From assembly GCF_000365305.1 (NCBI RefSeq), contig NZ_CM001841.1:1171653-1235652 (forward strand): a stretch of DNA of 64,000 bases. The letters run 5' to 3'. The number at the start of each line of letters is the position of its first letter. The first letter of the stretch is position 1. The translations under genes and the position numbers were made by a program. Source of the DNA: Dickeya dianthicola NCPPB 453 (GTDB lineage Bacteria > Pseudomonadota > Gammaproteobacteria > Enterobacterales > Enterobacteriaceae). Under the pieces are notes generated by a model. That model did not search any database. It was not told where the DNA came from and worked only from the letters and a program-made list of their open reading frames with translations. Positions 18,604 to 27,535 of this stretch are shown here, piece by piece.

Positions 18604-21032
18604 TCTGGCGTTGGTTTTGGCGAGAATGGCGCTCGCCGTCGTTGCTGATTGTATGGCTGGCGTTGACGCTGTCGGTGGCCTGCGTGCTGGCGCTCGGCGC
18701 CATCAGCGATCGCATGGAAAAAGGGCTGAGCCAGCAGAGTCGGGATTTCCTGGCTGGCGACCGCGTGCTGCGGGCGTCCCGTCCGGTGGATGAGAACTGG
18801 CTGCAACAGGCGCAACAGCAGGGGCTGACCCAGAGCCGGCAGGTGTCGTTCATGACCATGACCTACGCGGGCGACAACGCGCAACTGGCGCAGGTCAAAG
18901 CCACCGACGAGCGTTATCCGCTGTATGGCGAGCTGAAAACCCAGCCGGCCGGGCTGCGGGTGACGCCGGGCACGGTGCTGGCCGCACCGCGCCTGCTGGC
19001 CTTGCTGGGGCTGAAGGTGGGTGACCGGCTGGATGTCGGGGATACCACATTAACCATCGCTGGGGAGCTGGTGCAGGAGCCGGATGCCGGCTTTAACCCG
19101 TTTGAGATGGCGCCGCGGGTGCTGATGAACCTGGCGGATGTGGACAAAACCGGCGCTATTCAGCCCGGCGGGCGTATTACCTGGCGCTATATGTTTGCCG
19201 GCACACCGTCGCAAATCGCCCGTTTCAGCGACGTTATCAAGCCGCAGTTGAAGCCGGATCAGCGCTGGTACGGCATGGCAGATTCGCAGAGCGCGCTGGG
19301 CCAATCCCTGCAACGCTCCCAGCAATTCCTGTTGCTGTCGGCGCTGTTGACCCTGCTGCTGTCGGTGGCGGCAGTGGCGGTGGCGATGGGGCATTACTGC
19401 CGTAGCCGCTACGACCTGGTAGCGGTGCTGAAAACGCTGGGCGCCGGGCGACAGGCGTTGCGCCGGTTGATTATCGGGCAGTGGGTATCGGTGCTGGCGT
19501 TGTCGGCGTTGTGCGGCAGCCTGCTGGGAATGGGGTTTGAGGCGTTGCTGATTCGCGCGCTCTCACCGGTGCTGCCCGGCGAATTGCCGGCCGCCGGGCT
19601 GTGGCCGTGGGGCTGGGCGCTGGGCACGCTGGTGCTGATTTCGCTGCTGGTGGGGATTCGTCCTTACCGGCAACTGCTGGCGACCCAGCCGCTGCGGGTG
19701 TTGCGTCAGGATGTGGTGGCGAATGTCTGGCCGCTGCGCTACTACCTGCCGGCGGCGGCGGCGACGGTGATCGGTTTGCTGGTGGTGGTGTCCGGCGGCG
19801 GCGCGCTGTTGTGGTCGTTGCTGGGCGGTATGCTGGCGCTGTCGCTGCTGCTGGGCGTCATTGGCTGGGGCAGCCTGCTACTGCTGCGCCGCCTGACGCT
19901 GAAAACGCTGTCGCTGCGTCTTGCCATTAACCGCCTGCTGCGTCAGCCGTGGGTGACGCTGGGCCAACTGGCGGCGTTTTCGCTGTCTTTCATGCTGCTG
20001 GCGCTGTTGCTGCTATTGCGCGGCGATTTACTGGATCGCTGGCAACAGCAGTTGCCGCCCGGCAGCCCTAATTATTTTGTGCTGAATATCAGCGCCGATC
20101 AGGTGCCGCAGGTCACGGATTTTCTGGCGCAGCATCAGGTGAAACCGGAAACGTTCTACCCGATCATTCGCGCCCGGCTGACGGAAATCAACGGGCTGCG
20201 GGCCACCGATCTGGTGCATGAGGATGCTCCCGGCGGGGAAACCGTCAACCGGGAACTGAACCTGACCTGGCTGACCCAACTGCCGGGCCATAATCCGTTG
20301 GTGGCGGGGCAGTGGCCGCCGAAAGCGGGCGAGGTGTCGATAGAGCAAGGGGTGGCGCAACGGCTTGGGGTGAAGATCGGCGATTCACTGACCTTCACCG
20401 GTGATACCCAGCCGTTTCAGGCCACCATCAGCAGCCTGCGGCAAGTGGACTGGGAAAGCCTGCGGCCGAATTTCTTCTTCATTTTTCCGCCCGGCTCGCT
20501 GGATAGTCAGCCGCAGTCATGGCTGACCAGTTTCCGCTACGAAGGCGGCGATACGCTGATTACCCAACTGAACCGTCAGTTCCCGACGCTGACGGTGCTG
20601 GATGTCGGCGCCATTCTGAAACAGATTAGCACCGTGTTGCAGCAGGTGGGGCTGGCGCTGGAAGTGATGGTGGTGCTGGTGCTGTTCTGCGGCGCACTGT
20701 TATTGCTGGCGCAGATTCAGGTCGGTATGCGTCAACGCCGCCAGGAACTTATCGTGTATCGCACACTGGGGGCCGGCCGGCGTCTGTTGCGCGCTACGCT
20801 GTGGTGGGAGTTTGCGGTATTGGGGCTGTCCGCCGGCGTGGCGGCGGCGCTGGGCGCGGAAGCGGCGTTATGGTTGCTGCAACGCAAGGTGTTCGATTTC
20901 CCGTGGCAGCCGAACCTGTGGCTGTGGGGCGGGCTGCCGGTAGTGGCGGCGCTGTTGCTGTCGCTGTACGGCGGCTGGCTGGGGCTGCGGCTGCTGCGCG
21001 GCAATGCGTTGTTTCGGCGTTATCACGCCTGA
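18600..21032 (+). CDS. ybbP: Large ABC transporter permease YbbP
   Basis: 810-residue FtsX/MacB-type permease (E. coli 804). It has an N-terminal helix (IVWLALTLSVACVLALG), a large periplasmic domain, a cluster of helices (about 255-470) with GHYCRSRYDLVAVLKTLGAG, a second periplasmic domain and C-terminal helices with QVGMRQRRQELIVYRTLGAG. The two copies of the RTLGAG-like coupling segment mark the two FtsX domains. Start: the ATG at 18600, which overlaps the ybbA TGA by 4 bp; a start 12 bp upstream is less likely. Works with YbbA as a mechanotransmission-type ABC system; substrate unknown. Confidence 0.95.
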   Translation: MIWRWFWREWRSPSLLIVWLALTLSVACVLALGAISDRMEKGLSQQSRDFLAGDRVLRASRPVDENWLQQAQQQGLTQSRQVSFMTMTYAGDNAQLAQVKATDERYPLYGELKTQPAGLRVTPGTVLAAPRLLALLGLKVGDRLDVGDTTLTIAGELVQEPDAGFNPFEMAPRVLMNLADVDKTGAIQPGGRITWRYMFAGTPSQIARFSDVIKPQLKPDQRWYGMADSQSALGQSLQRSQQFLLLSALLTLLLSVAAVAVAMGHYCRSRYDLVAVLKTLGAGRQALRRLIIGQWVSVLALSALCGSLLGMGFEALLIRALSPVLPGELPAAGLWPWGWALGTLVLISLLVGIRPYRQLLATQPLRVLRQDVVANVWPLRYYLPAAAATVIGLLVVVSGGGALLWSLLGGMLALSLLLGVIGWGSLLLLRRLTLKTLSLRLAINRLLRQPWVTLGQLAAFSLSFMLLALLLLLRGDLLDRWQQQLPPGSPNYFVLNISADQVPQVTDFLAQHQVKPETFYPIIRARLTEINGLRATDLVHEDAPGGETVNRELNLTWLTQLPGHNPLVAGQWPPKAGEVSIEQGVAQRLGVKIGDSLTFTGDTQPFQATISSLRQVDWESLRPNFFFIFPPGSLDSQPQSWLTSFRYEGGDTLITQLNRQFPTLTVLDVGAILKQISTVLQQVGLALEVMVVLVLFCGALLLLAQIQVGMRQRRQELIVYRTLGAGRRLLRATLWWEFAVLGLSAGVAAALGAEAALWLLQRKVFDFPWQPNLWLWGGLPVVAALLLSLYGGWLGLRLLRGNALFRRYHA

Positions 21033-21090
21033 GGTTGATGTTATTGCCTCTCGGCTGGATGACGCTAAGGGTGTCGTGCTTCAACACTAA

Positions 21091-21118
21091 CCGCGCGGTC
21101 TGGGTAAAGACCGCGCGG
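21091..21118. terminator. Hairpin between convergent ybbP and the receptor gene
   Basis: Perfect 10-bp GC-rich stem CCGCGCGGTC/GACCGCGCGG with an 8-nt loop. There is no T run on either strand, so it may act as a barrier between converging transcripts and not as a classic terminator. Confidence 0.5.
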
Positions 21119-21127
21119 TGTCGTTGA

Positions 21128-23314
21128 TTAAAAATCAACGCTGGCGCGCAACACCACTTCACGCGGGTCGCCAATCGCCACATATTGGCTACTGCCGCTG
21201 GAGGGGTAATAGGTCTTGTCGAACAGGTTTTTGATGTTCAGTTGCCATTTCACCTTGTAACCGTTGATCGGCACGTTATAGGCGATAAAGGCATCCGCTA
21301 CGGTGTAGTCGTCAAGGAAGAAGCTGTTGGCGGCGTCGCCGGGACGACGGCCGACATAACGAGCGCCAATGCCTGCGCGCAGGTCATCGCCGGCGTGCAG
21401 GCCCAGATTGCCGAAGTCATTGGTCAGGAACAATGAGGCGGTATGGCGCGCCGCGTTGGCCATTTCATTGCCCTGATTCGTTGGGTCTGCGGTGACGCGG
21501 GCATCGGTAAAGGCATAGGAACCGATCAGGCTCAGGCTGTCGGTCAGTTTGCCCGCTACGTCCACTTCCACCCCTTGTGAACGAATCTTGCCGGCGGTGC
21601 GGGTAACGGTTTCTCCATTCACCAGTTCATCCACCATCACGTTACGCTTCTGAATATCAAATAACGCCAGATTGGCGGTAATGCGATTGGGGAGATCCAG
21701 TTTGGCGCCGACCTCATAGGAACGACCGACTTCCGGCTCCATCGTCGCCCCTATTGCTTTATTGATGGCGGAGTTGGGCTTAAAGGATTCGCTGTAACTG
21801 GTGTACAACGAGGCGTAAGAGGTGAGGTTGTACACGACGCCTGCACGCGGCACCAGTCGGCTGTCCGACCTGTCGGTATTGGTCACGAAGGGGCGCCCTT
21901 TGCCTGACATCACATCAAAGCTGTCATAGCGTACGCCGCCCAACAACATCCAATGCTCATCCAGTCGCATGGCGTCTTGCATGAAGACGCCGGTGCTATC
22001 GACGTCTTCTTTCTGATCACTTTCTGTAGCGATAACAGATGTGGATGCGGGGAGTAAACCGTACACCGGGTTGTAGATATTAAAGCGGTTATTTGTTGCA
22101 CCACGAATCATATTACCGCGATGGGTGCGGTCAGCCTCGTGATCGAAACCGAACAGCAACTGATGGTTGATGCTGCCCCAGTCGATATCGCCATTCAGCG
22201 TCAGTTGCGCATTCTGTGACTGACTGTGTGCGTCCTGAGTTGCATCGGCTCGGCGTGTCAGTAGTCCGGTGTTGGGATTAAGCGACATGGCGCGCGCCTG
22301 ATTGTCGCTGTAGGTGTTGCGGCTGTAGGCGTAGTTCAGCTTGGTTTTCCAGCGATCGTTGATGGCGTTTTCCATCTGGACGGTCAGGGTGTCCTGATCG
22401 CCGCGGGTGGCGTTGTAGGTTTCGTCAAACCGGCGTTCGCGCGGGGTATTGACTGGTTTGCCGGTGCGGCTGTCGATCACCGTGCCGCGATCGAACGGCG
22501 TCAGGTACTCCATGTGCTCGTAAGAGACTCGTACGGTGGTGTTGTCGCCGTACCACATCAGCGACGGCGCAAGGGTGGTCTGGCGGTTGCGGCCGAAGTT
22601 GCGCCAGTAGTCGGTTTCATCGTGGTCGACGAGCATGCGATAGGCCAGGCCGGAGGTGCCGAGCGGGCCGGTGACGTCCAACTGGCCGCCGCCGCCGTTG
22701 AAGCTGCTGTTCCAGCCTTCGATATGGGTTTTCTGCACCAGTTCCGGCTTTTTGCTGATGATGTTGATCATGCCGCCGGGTTCGCCCCAGCCGTATAGCA
22801 TCGACGCCGGTCCTTTCAGCACTTCCACCCGCTCGGTGGTCGGGGTGACGTTGCGCGCCTGAATCGAACGCATGCCGTCGCGCAGGATGGAGCCGTCGCG
22901 GTTATCGCCGAAACCGCGCTTCATCACCGCGTCTTGCGTCCCGCCAAGGGTGTTGGCCTGGGTGATGCCGCTGACGTTGTACAACGCTTCATCAAGATTC
23001 CTGGCCGCCTGATCGTCCAGCACCTGCTGCGGCACTACGTTGACGGCTTGTGGTATGTCCAGCAGGCGGCTGTCGGTGCGGGTGCCGGTGACGGCGTTGT
23101 GCGGCTGGTAGCCGGTTTCCCGTGTGCCGCTTGCCGGCGTGCTGGCGGTCACCACCATCGTGTCTTCCTGCTTTTTCGTGATGTTTGCCGCGGTGCCGCT
23201 ATCGGCCGGTGTCGTAGCGACCGGTGTAGTAGCGACCGGTGTAGTAGCGGCCTGAAGACTGAAAGGCAGCAGGGCCAGCAACGGCCAGCCTTTTTGCCAG
23301 TGAAAGTTATTCAT
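21128..23314 (-). CDS. TonB-dependent siderophore receptor
   Basis: 728-residue outer-membrane receptor of the FhuE/FpvA type without an N-terminal signalling domain. The signal peptide ends LQA; a TonB box (DTMVVTAS) is followed by a plug domain with SRLLDIPQAVNVVPQQVLDD, NLDEALYNVSGI and VEVLKGPASMLYG..EPGGMINIISKKP. The barrel ends in the family's aromatic terminus (VVLRASVDF), with the LNIKNLFDKTYY signature before it. The ligand cannot be named; the FhuE-like sequence hints at a ferric hydroxamate or mixed siderophore. It overlaps the upstream binding-protein gene by 8 bp. The mature N-terminus contains a 15-bp repeat encoding ATTPV twice. Confidence 0.92.
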   Translation of the reverse strand: MNNFHWQKGWPLLALLPFSLQAATTPVATTPVATTPADSGTAANITKKQEDTMVVTASTPASGTRETGYQPHNAVTGTRTDSRLLDIPQAVNVVPQQVLDDQAARNLDEALYNVSGITQANTLGGTQDAVMKRGFGDNRDGSILRDGMRSIQARNVTPTTERVEVLKGPASMLYGWGEPGGMINIISKKPELVQKTHIEGWNSSFNGGGGQLDVTGPLGTSGLAYRMLVDHDETDYWRNFGRNRQTTLAPSLMWYGDNTTVRVSYEHMEYLTPFDRGTVIDSRTGKPVNTPRERRFDETYNATRGDQDTLTVQMENAINDRWKTKLNYAYSRNTYSDNQARAMSLNPNTGLLTRRADATQDAHSQSQNAQLTLNGDIDWGSINHQLLFGFDHEADRTHRGNMIRGATNNRFNIYNPVYGLLPASTSVIATESDQKEDVDSTGVFMQDAMRLDEHWMLLGGVRYDSFDVMSGKGRPFVTNTDRSDSRLVPRAGVVYNLTSYASLYTSYSESFKPNSAINKAIGATMEPEVGRSYEVGAKLDLPNRITANLALFDIQKRNVMVDELVNGETVTRTAGKIRSQGVEVDVAGKLTDSLSLIGSYAFTDARVTADPTNQGNEMANAARHTASLFLTNDFGNLGLHAGDDLRAGIGARYVGRRPGDAANSFFLDDYTVADAFIAYNVPINGYKVKWQLNIKNLFDKTYYPSSGSSQYVAIGDPREVVLRASVDF
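23211..23253. repeat. 15-bp in-frame tandem repeat in the receptor gene
   Basis: Units at 23211-23225, 23226-23240 and a partial copy to 23253, each based on gtagtagcgaccggt. Read on the coding strand they give ATTPV-ATTPV-ATTPA directly after the signal peptide, a flexible linker before the TonB box. Confidence 0.85.
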
Positions 23315-24416
23315 GTGTTAACTGACTCCAATAGGTCCCTGAAAAATCAATCGATAAAAACTGTTGATAGAGTTGTTGTAAGGTGCGCTGCGGGTCGATG
23401 TCGCCAAACAGCGTCGGGTAGAGGGCTTTGGCGAACATTTCCACCATCACCACGTGGTACGGGCTGAGATAAAAGTTGTGCCACATGCTCCAGGCGCGGC
23501 CGGTGCCGACGGCGCTCAAGTGCGAGAGCAGTGGTTCCTGCATCAGCAGGGTGCGAAAGCTGTCGCCGGCCTGCCGGGGCGTGACGTCCGGGCCGAGCAT
23601 CAGGTCGGAAAGGCGTTTGCCGTCCGGCCCGGCCATGCCGGTGGCGATGTAGACATCCGGTCTGGCGGCTAACGCCTGCTCCGGACTCAGTTCGCCGTAT
23701 ACGCCTTTCACCTTGCCGGCCGCGATGTTATCGCCGCCGGCGAAGGCCAGCAGTTCGCCGAGATTGCCGTTGACCGCGGTGGTGCAGCAGGTGTCGCGGC
23801 GGCCAAGATGCAGATGCAGCATCACCGTGGTCTTGCGGCCCTGATACTGCGCCAGTCGTGCTTTTATGGTGTCCATGTGCTGCTGGTAGAACGAGATAAA
23901 CGCGTCGGCGCGTGACGACTGATTGAGCACGTCACCGAGCAGGCGCAGGCTGGGCACGGTGTTTTTCAGCAGATCGACGCGCAGATCGACATAGATATAC
24001 GGGATGCCCGCCTGAGTCAGCGCCTGCTGGATGCTTTGTTCGTTGTCGGTGCCTTTGGCCAGCCGCGGCAGGATCACCAGATCCGGTTTTAACGGCAGCA
24101 GGGCTTCCGCATTGACGCTGTTGAGATTGCCGTTACCCAACTGCGGGATACGGGCGATGTCGGGAAATTTCGCGGTGTAGCGGCCCCAGCTTTGGGCATC
24201 GTAACGCGCCAGGTCGCCCGGCCATCCCACCACGCGCTGCGCCGGGTTGCCCGGTTCCAGCAAGGCCAACGTATACAGCATGCGGCTTTCGCCCAGCACA
24301 ATGCGCTGCGGGTTATCGGGAATGGCGACCTGACGACCGGTAATGTCGGTGACGGTTTTGGCCTGCGCCAGCGGGCTGAACCAGAGGGCGGCAAGGAGGA
24401 GAAAAACGATGCGCAT
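23307..24416 (-). CDS. Iron-siderophore ABC transporter substrate-binding protein
   Basis: 369-residue periplasmic binding protein of the FecB/BtuF-like class (Peripla_BP_2). Signal peptide MRIVFLLLAALWFSPLAQA, then VTDITGRQVAIPDNPQRIVLGES, the typical opening of this family. The middle has LLPLKPDLVILPRLAKG and a long linking helix. An unusual DTCCTTAVNGNLGELLAFAGG segment carries two adjacent Cys. It is the first gene of a two-gene unit with the TonB-dependent receptor, but no permease or ATPase gene is present, so it must use an inner-membrane transporter encoded elsewhere. A Fur-like box lies about 30 bp upstream. Confidence 0.88.
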   Translation of the reverse strand: MRIVFLLLAALWFSPLAQAKTVTDITGRQVAIPDNPQRIVLGESRMLYTLALLEPGNPAQRVVGWPGDLARYDAQSWGRYTAKFPDIARIPQLGNGNLNSVNAEALLPLKPDLVILPRLAKGTDNEQSIQQALTQAGIPYIYVDLRVDLLKNTVPSLRLLGDVLNQSSRADAFISFYQQHMDTIKARLAQYQGRKTTVMLHLHLGRRDTCCTTAVNGNLGELLAFAGGDNIAAGKVKGVYGELSPEQALAARPDVYIATGMAGPDGKRLSDLMLGPDVTPRQAGDSFRTLLMQEPLLSHLSAVGTGRAWSMWHNFYLSPYHVVMVEMFAKALYPTLFGDIDPQRTLQQLYQQFLSIDFSGTYWSQLTHE

Positions 24417-24447
24417 GTTCTTTTCTCGTAAAAATTAAGCATGAAAA

Positions 24448-24466
24448 AATAATAATAATTATTTTT
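24448..24466 (-). promoter_or_regulatory. Putative Fur box upstream of the siderophore uptake pair
   Basis: The 19 bp AATAATAATAATTATTTTT match the Fur consensus GATAATGATAATCATTATC at 14 of 19 positions. It lies between the terminator of the preceding operon and the binding-protein ATG, where iron repression would be expected. The AT-rich surroundings make chance matches easier. Confidence 0.55.
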
Positions 24467-24498
24467 ATTTGCAATGGAAACGAAAAAGAAACAGGGTT

Positions 24499-24531
24499 AA
24501 AAAAGAAAAAGCCCTGATATTTCATAGGGCT
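24499..24531 (-). terminator. Rho-independent terminator of the amino-acid uptake genes
   Basis: On the minus strand the stem AGCCCT/AGGGCT is followed by a T-rich tail (complement of 24499-24509), downstream of the permease gene. Confidence 0.75.
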
Positions 24532-24594
24532 GGCAAAGGTTATGTAAATAATTAAAGTCGCCGCGACAGGGCGGCGAGTGGGGCGAGCCAGGTA

Positions 24595-25440
24595 TCAGGA
24601 GGGCTTTTTACCGTCGTGGTGCTCGTAACCGCGGCCAAAGCGACGTTCCAGCCGGCCTTGCAGCAATTCCAGCCCGATGGACAGCAGCCAGTAAATGACG
24701 GCGGCGGTAGTGAGCATCTCCATGTAGTGGTAGGTGCTGCGGCCGTAAGACTGCGCCAGAAAGTTCAGTTCCCACAGGCCCATCAGCGACACCAGCGAAG
24801 AGTCTTTGATCATCGAAATAAATTGAGAGCCAGCTGGCGGAATGATGATGCGCAGTGCCTGCGGCGCCACCACGTGGGTGGTGATCACCCAACGCGACAG
24901 CCCCAGCGCCATAGCGGCTTCCTTCTGACCGCGGGGAACCGCGAATACGCCGCTGCGGATGGTTTCCGCCAGATAGGCGCCATAGTTTAGCGACAGCGCG
25001 ATGATGCCGGAGGCAAAGGCGCTCATTACGATACCGACCTGCGGCAGCGCGAGGTAGATGATCAGCACCTGCACCAGCAGCGGCGTGCCGCGAAACAGCG
25101 AGACGTAAAACGTGGCGCAGCCGAAAGCAATGGCGCTGGAAGAGAGCCGGCCAGCGGCGGTGATCACCGCCAGTACGATGCAAAACAGCATTGAAATGAC
25201 GGTAATGACGACGCTCAGCACCGCCCCCTGAATGAAACCGTCCGGCGACAGGTGCATCCCCAGCATGGAGGGCAGTTTTTGCCGGATCAGGCCGGTGTCC
25301 AGATCCATAAACGAAAACAGCCACAGCAGCAAGCTGAGCAGCACCAGCCAGGTCAGGCTGGCGCGCAGACGAAAACCAAAGCCGGCGCGTTCAGGCGCCG
25401 GCGGCAGGTGAGACGGGGTTTCAGCGGACGAACGCGACAT
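24595..25440 (-). CDS. Polar amino-acid ABC transporter permease
   Basis: 281 residues, HisM/GlnP family. A cytoplasmic Pro-rich N-terminus leads to about five to six membrane helices. The FFY-type signature YVSLFRGTPLLVQVLIIYLALP and the EAA-loop sequence GQKEAAMALGLSRW are the family hallmarks, followed by PQALRIIIPPAGSQFISMIKDSSLVSLMG. The ATG at 25440 overlaps the TAA of the binding protein (TAATG), so the longer frame to 25476 is rejected. No ATPase gene follows; a terminator does. The substrate is not predictable beyond a polar amino acid or derivative. Confidence 0.92.
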   Translation of the reverse strand: MSRSSAETPSHLPPAPERAGFGFRLRASLTWLVLLSLLLWLFSFMDLDTGLIRQKLPSMLGMHLSPDGFIQGAVLSVVITVISMLFCIVLAVITAAGRLSSSAIAFGCATFYVSLFRGTPLLVQVLIIYLALPQVGIVMSAFASGIIALSLNYGAYLAETIRSGVFAVPRGQKEAAMALGLSRWVITTHVVAPQALRIIIPPAGSQFISMIKDSSLVSLMGLWELNFLAQSYGRSTYHYMEMLTTAAVIYWLLSIGLELLQGRLERRFGRGYEHHDGKKPS

Positions 25441-26261
25441 TACGGGGCGACCCCGGTGATGTCTTCGCCAAACCACTTCATGGAGATGGTTTTCAGCGTG
25501 CCGTCGGCGCGCAGCGCGGCGATGGCGTTGGCCAGCGTTTTACTCCATTCCGGGTCGCCTTTATCGACGGCAATCCAGTTTGGTTCGGCATACAGTTCCT
25601 GCAGGATACGCAGTTGCGGCAGCTTCTCGATGCGCGGTTTGGCGGTGATGCGATCGGAAATCACCGCGTCCAGCCGTTTACCCGGGCCCAGCGCCAGATT
25701 GCGGAACGCCATGTCTTCATCGGTGGGCACCGCCTGCACATGATCGAACGGGAAGGCGATCGGTTTGCCGCCTGGGATCACCAGGCTTTTGTTGAGGTAG
25801 TTCTCGTAGCTGGAACCCAGCCCCAGCCCGACTTTCTTGTTGCTCAGGTCGGCGGCGGATTGGATGTTTTTCTCATCTTTATGGGCGATCAGCACGGCGA
25901 AGGTGCTGTAGTAAGGGGCGGCGAAGTCCAGCACTTTGGCACGCTCGGCATTCGGGGTCATGGAGCAGATGCACATGTCCCAGCGGCCTTGCCACTTGCC
26001 GCCGACGATGGTTTCCCAACCCGGCGTCGCCAGTTCCAGTTTGGCGCCCAGTTTCTGCGCCACCGCGTTGGCGACGTCCACATCGAAGCCAACCAGCTGG
26101 TTTTTATCGTCGAGATAGCTGAATGGCGGATAGTCATTGAACAGCACGTTGCGGACTACACCGGTCTGTTTCACCCGGTCGAGCGTGCTGCCGGCCTGCG
26201 CGGCGCTGAGCATAAAATAGGCGCTCAGGCCGAGCGCCATCAGTGCGAGACGTTTTTTCAT
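25440..26261 (-). CDS. Amino-acid ABC transporter substrate-binding protein
   Basis: 273-residue periplasmic binding protein (SBP_bac_3 family). Signal peptide MKKRLALMALGLSAYFMLSAAQA, then LDRVKQTGVVRNVLFNDYPPFSYLDDKNQLVGFDVDVA-type opening typical of cystine, glutamine or arginine binders, with CSMTPNAERAKVLDFAAPYY in the first lobe and WFGEDI near the C-terminus. It is translationally coupled to the permease gene. A Cys pair (CIC) sits in the MCICSMT segment where most homologues have only one Cys or none. Ligand unknown. Confidence 0.92.
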   Translation of the reverse strand: MKKRLALMALGLSAYFMLSAAQAGSTLDRVKQTGVVRNVLFNDYPPFSYLDDKNQLVGFDVDVANAVAQKLGAKLELATPGWETIVGGKWQGRWDMCICSMTPNAERAKVLDFAAPYYSTFAVLIAHKDEKNIQSAADLSNKKVGLGLGSSYENYLNKSLVIPGGKPIAFPFDHVQAVPTDEDMAFRNLALGPGKRLDAVISDRITAKPRIEKLPQLRILQELYAEPNWIAVDKGDPEWSKTLANAIAALRADGTLKTISMKWFGEDITGVAP

Positions 26262-26452
26262 CCATTTTCCCTACAAACTAGCGTCACAACGGACAACGCG
26301 GGGCTGCTTGCCGCGTCCCGTCGGTGGAAATCACAAAGGCCCTATCTTATAGCAGCCGCGAGCCTGTGCAAAATAAGCTCTTCGTCGGGCGGGTAGGGGG
26401 CGGGGAATAAGCATCGGTGACGGCGACGCCGCATAAAACGGCGGCGGCATAT

Positions 26453-26479
26453 AAAAAAACCTGCCACCGGGGTGGCAGG
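26453..26479 (-). terminator. Rho-independent terminator of mglBAC
   Basis: Minus-strand stem CCTGCCACC/GGTGGCAGG with a CC loop, followed directly by seven Ts, about 27 bp after the mglC stop. Confidence 0.92.
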
Positions 26480-26505
26480 GATGACGGTGCGATGTACGGC
26501 GCGGG

Positions 26506-27516
26506 TTATTTCTTGCGCGCGTATTTCAGGGAGTCCAGCGCCACGGCGAAGATGATGATGCCGCCTTTGATGATGTACTGCCAGTAAGGGCTGACGCCAA
26601 TGTAAGTCAGGCCGTAGTTGATGAGGGTGAAGATGATAACCCCGGTCACCACGCCGGCCACCGTACCCACACCGCCGGCAAAGGACACGCCGCCGACCAC
26701 GCACGCGGCGATGGCGTCGAGTTCGTACATAAAGCCCAGGTTGTTGGTGGCGCTGCCGATACGGCCCGCTTCCAGCATACCGCCGAAGGCATAGAACACA
26801 CCGGACAGCATGTACACCAGGATCAGGTTCAGCGATACGTTTACACCGGAAACTTTGGCTGCTTCCGGATTGCCGCCGATGGCGAAAATATTTTTGCCAA
26901 AGCGGGTCTTGTTCCACAGAATCCACACGAACACCGCCGCAATCACCGCATAGAAGGTGATATAGGACAGTTTGAAGTCACCGAAGCGGATAACCCCCTG
27001 CGCGAAGGTGGAGAAGCGTTCGTCAAAGCCGGCGATCGGCGAGGCGCCGACCACGTCGTAGTACAGCGAGTTGATGCCGTAGACGATGATCATCGTGCCC
27101 AGTGTGGTAATGAACGGCGTCACTTTCAGGTAGGCGATGATGATGCCGTTGACCAGACCAATCACCGCGCCAATGACGCAGACGATCAGGATAACCAACG
27201 GAATCGACATGGTTTCCAGACTCGGGAACACTTTGTTGCTGTTGTCCATCGCCTGTAACAGGGTGGCAGCGACCACCGCGGCGAGGCCAACCTGGCGACC
27301 GGCCGACAGGTCGGTGCCCTGAGTGACGATAAGCCCAGCCACGCCGAGCGCAATAATCACGCGCACCGAGGACTGGGTCAGAATGTTGCTCAGGTTGGTG
27401 AGACTAAGGAAGGTGGGGTCCTGGATAATAATAATCACCAGCAATACCAGCAGCACGGCGTAAATGCCGCTGTCTTTCAGCCAGGTGAGCGCACTTTTTT
27501 TAGTTGTAGCTTTCAT
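26506..27516 (-). CDS. mglC: Galactose/methyl-galactoside ABC transporter permease MglC
   Basis: 336-residue, all-helical permease of the RbsC family, forming the membrane channel for galactose and methyl beta-galactoside uptake. Conserved stretches include GVAGLIVTQGTDLSAGRQVGL, KVTPFITTLGTMIIVYGIN, FAIGGNPEAAKVSGVN (the cytoplasmic EAA-like loop) and GGVSFAGGVGTVAGVVTGV. It ends SLKYARKK as in E. coli. It follows mglA by 19 bp and closes the operon before a strong terminator. Confidence 0.96.
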   Translation of the reverse strand: MKATTKKSALTWLKDSGIYAVLLVLLVIIIIQDPTFLSLTNLSNILTQSSVRVIIALGVAGLIVTQGTDLSAGRQVGLAAVVAATLLQAMDNSNKVFPSLETMSIPLVILIVCVIGAVIGLVNGIIIAYLKVTPFITTLGTMIIVYGINSLYYDVVGASPIAGFDERFSTFAQGVIRFGDFKLSYITFYAVIAAVFVWILWNKTRFGKNIFAIGGNPEAAKVSGVNVSLNLILVYMLSGVFYAFGGMLEAGRIGSATNNLGFMYELDAIAACVVGGVSFAGGVGTVAGVVTGVIIFTLINYGLTYIGVSPYWQYIIKGGIIIFAVALDSLKYARKK

Positions 27517-27535
27517 GGTAACAGCCCTTGCATCA

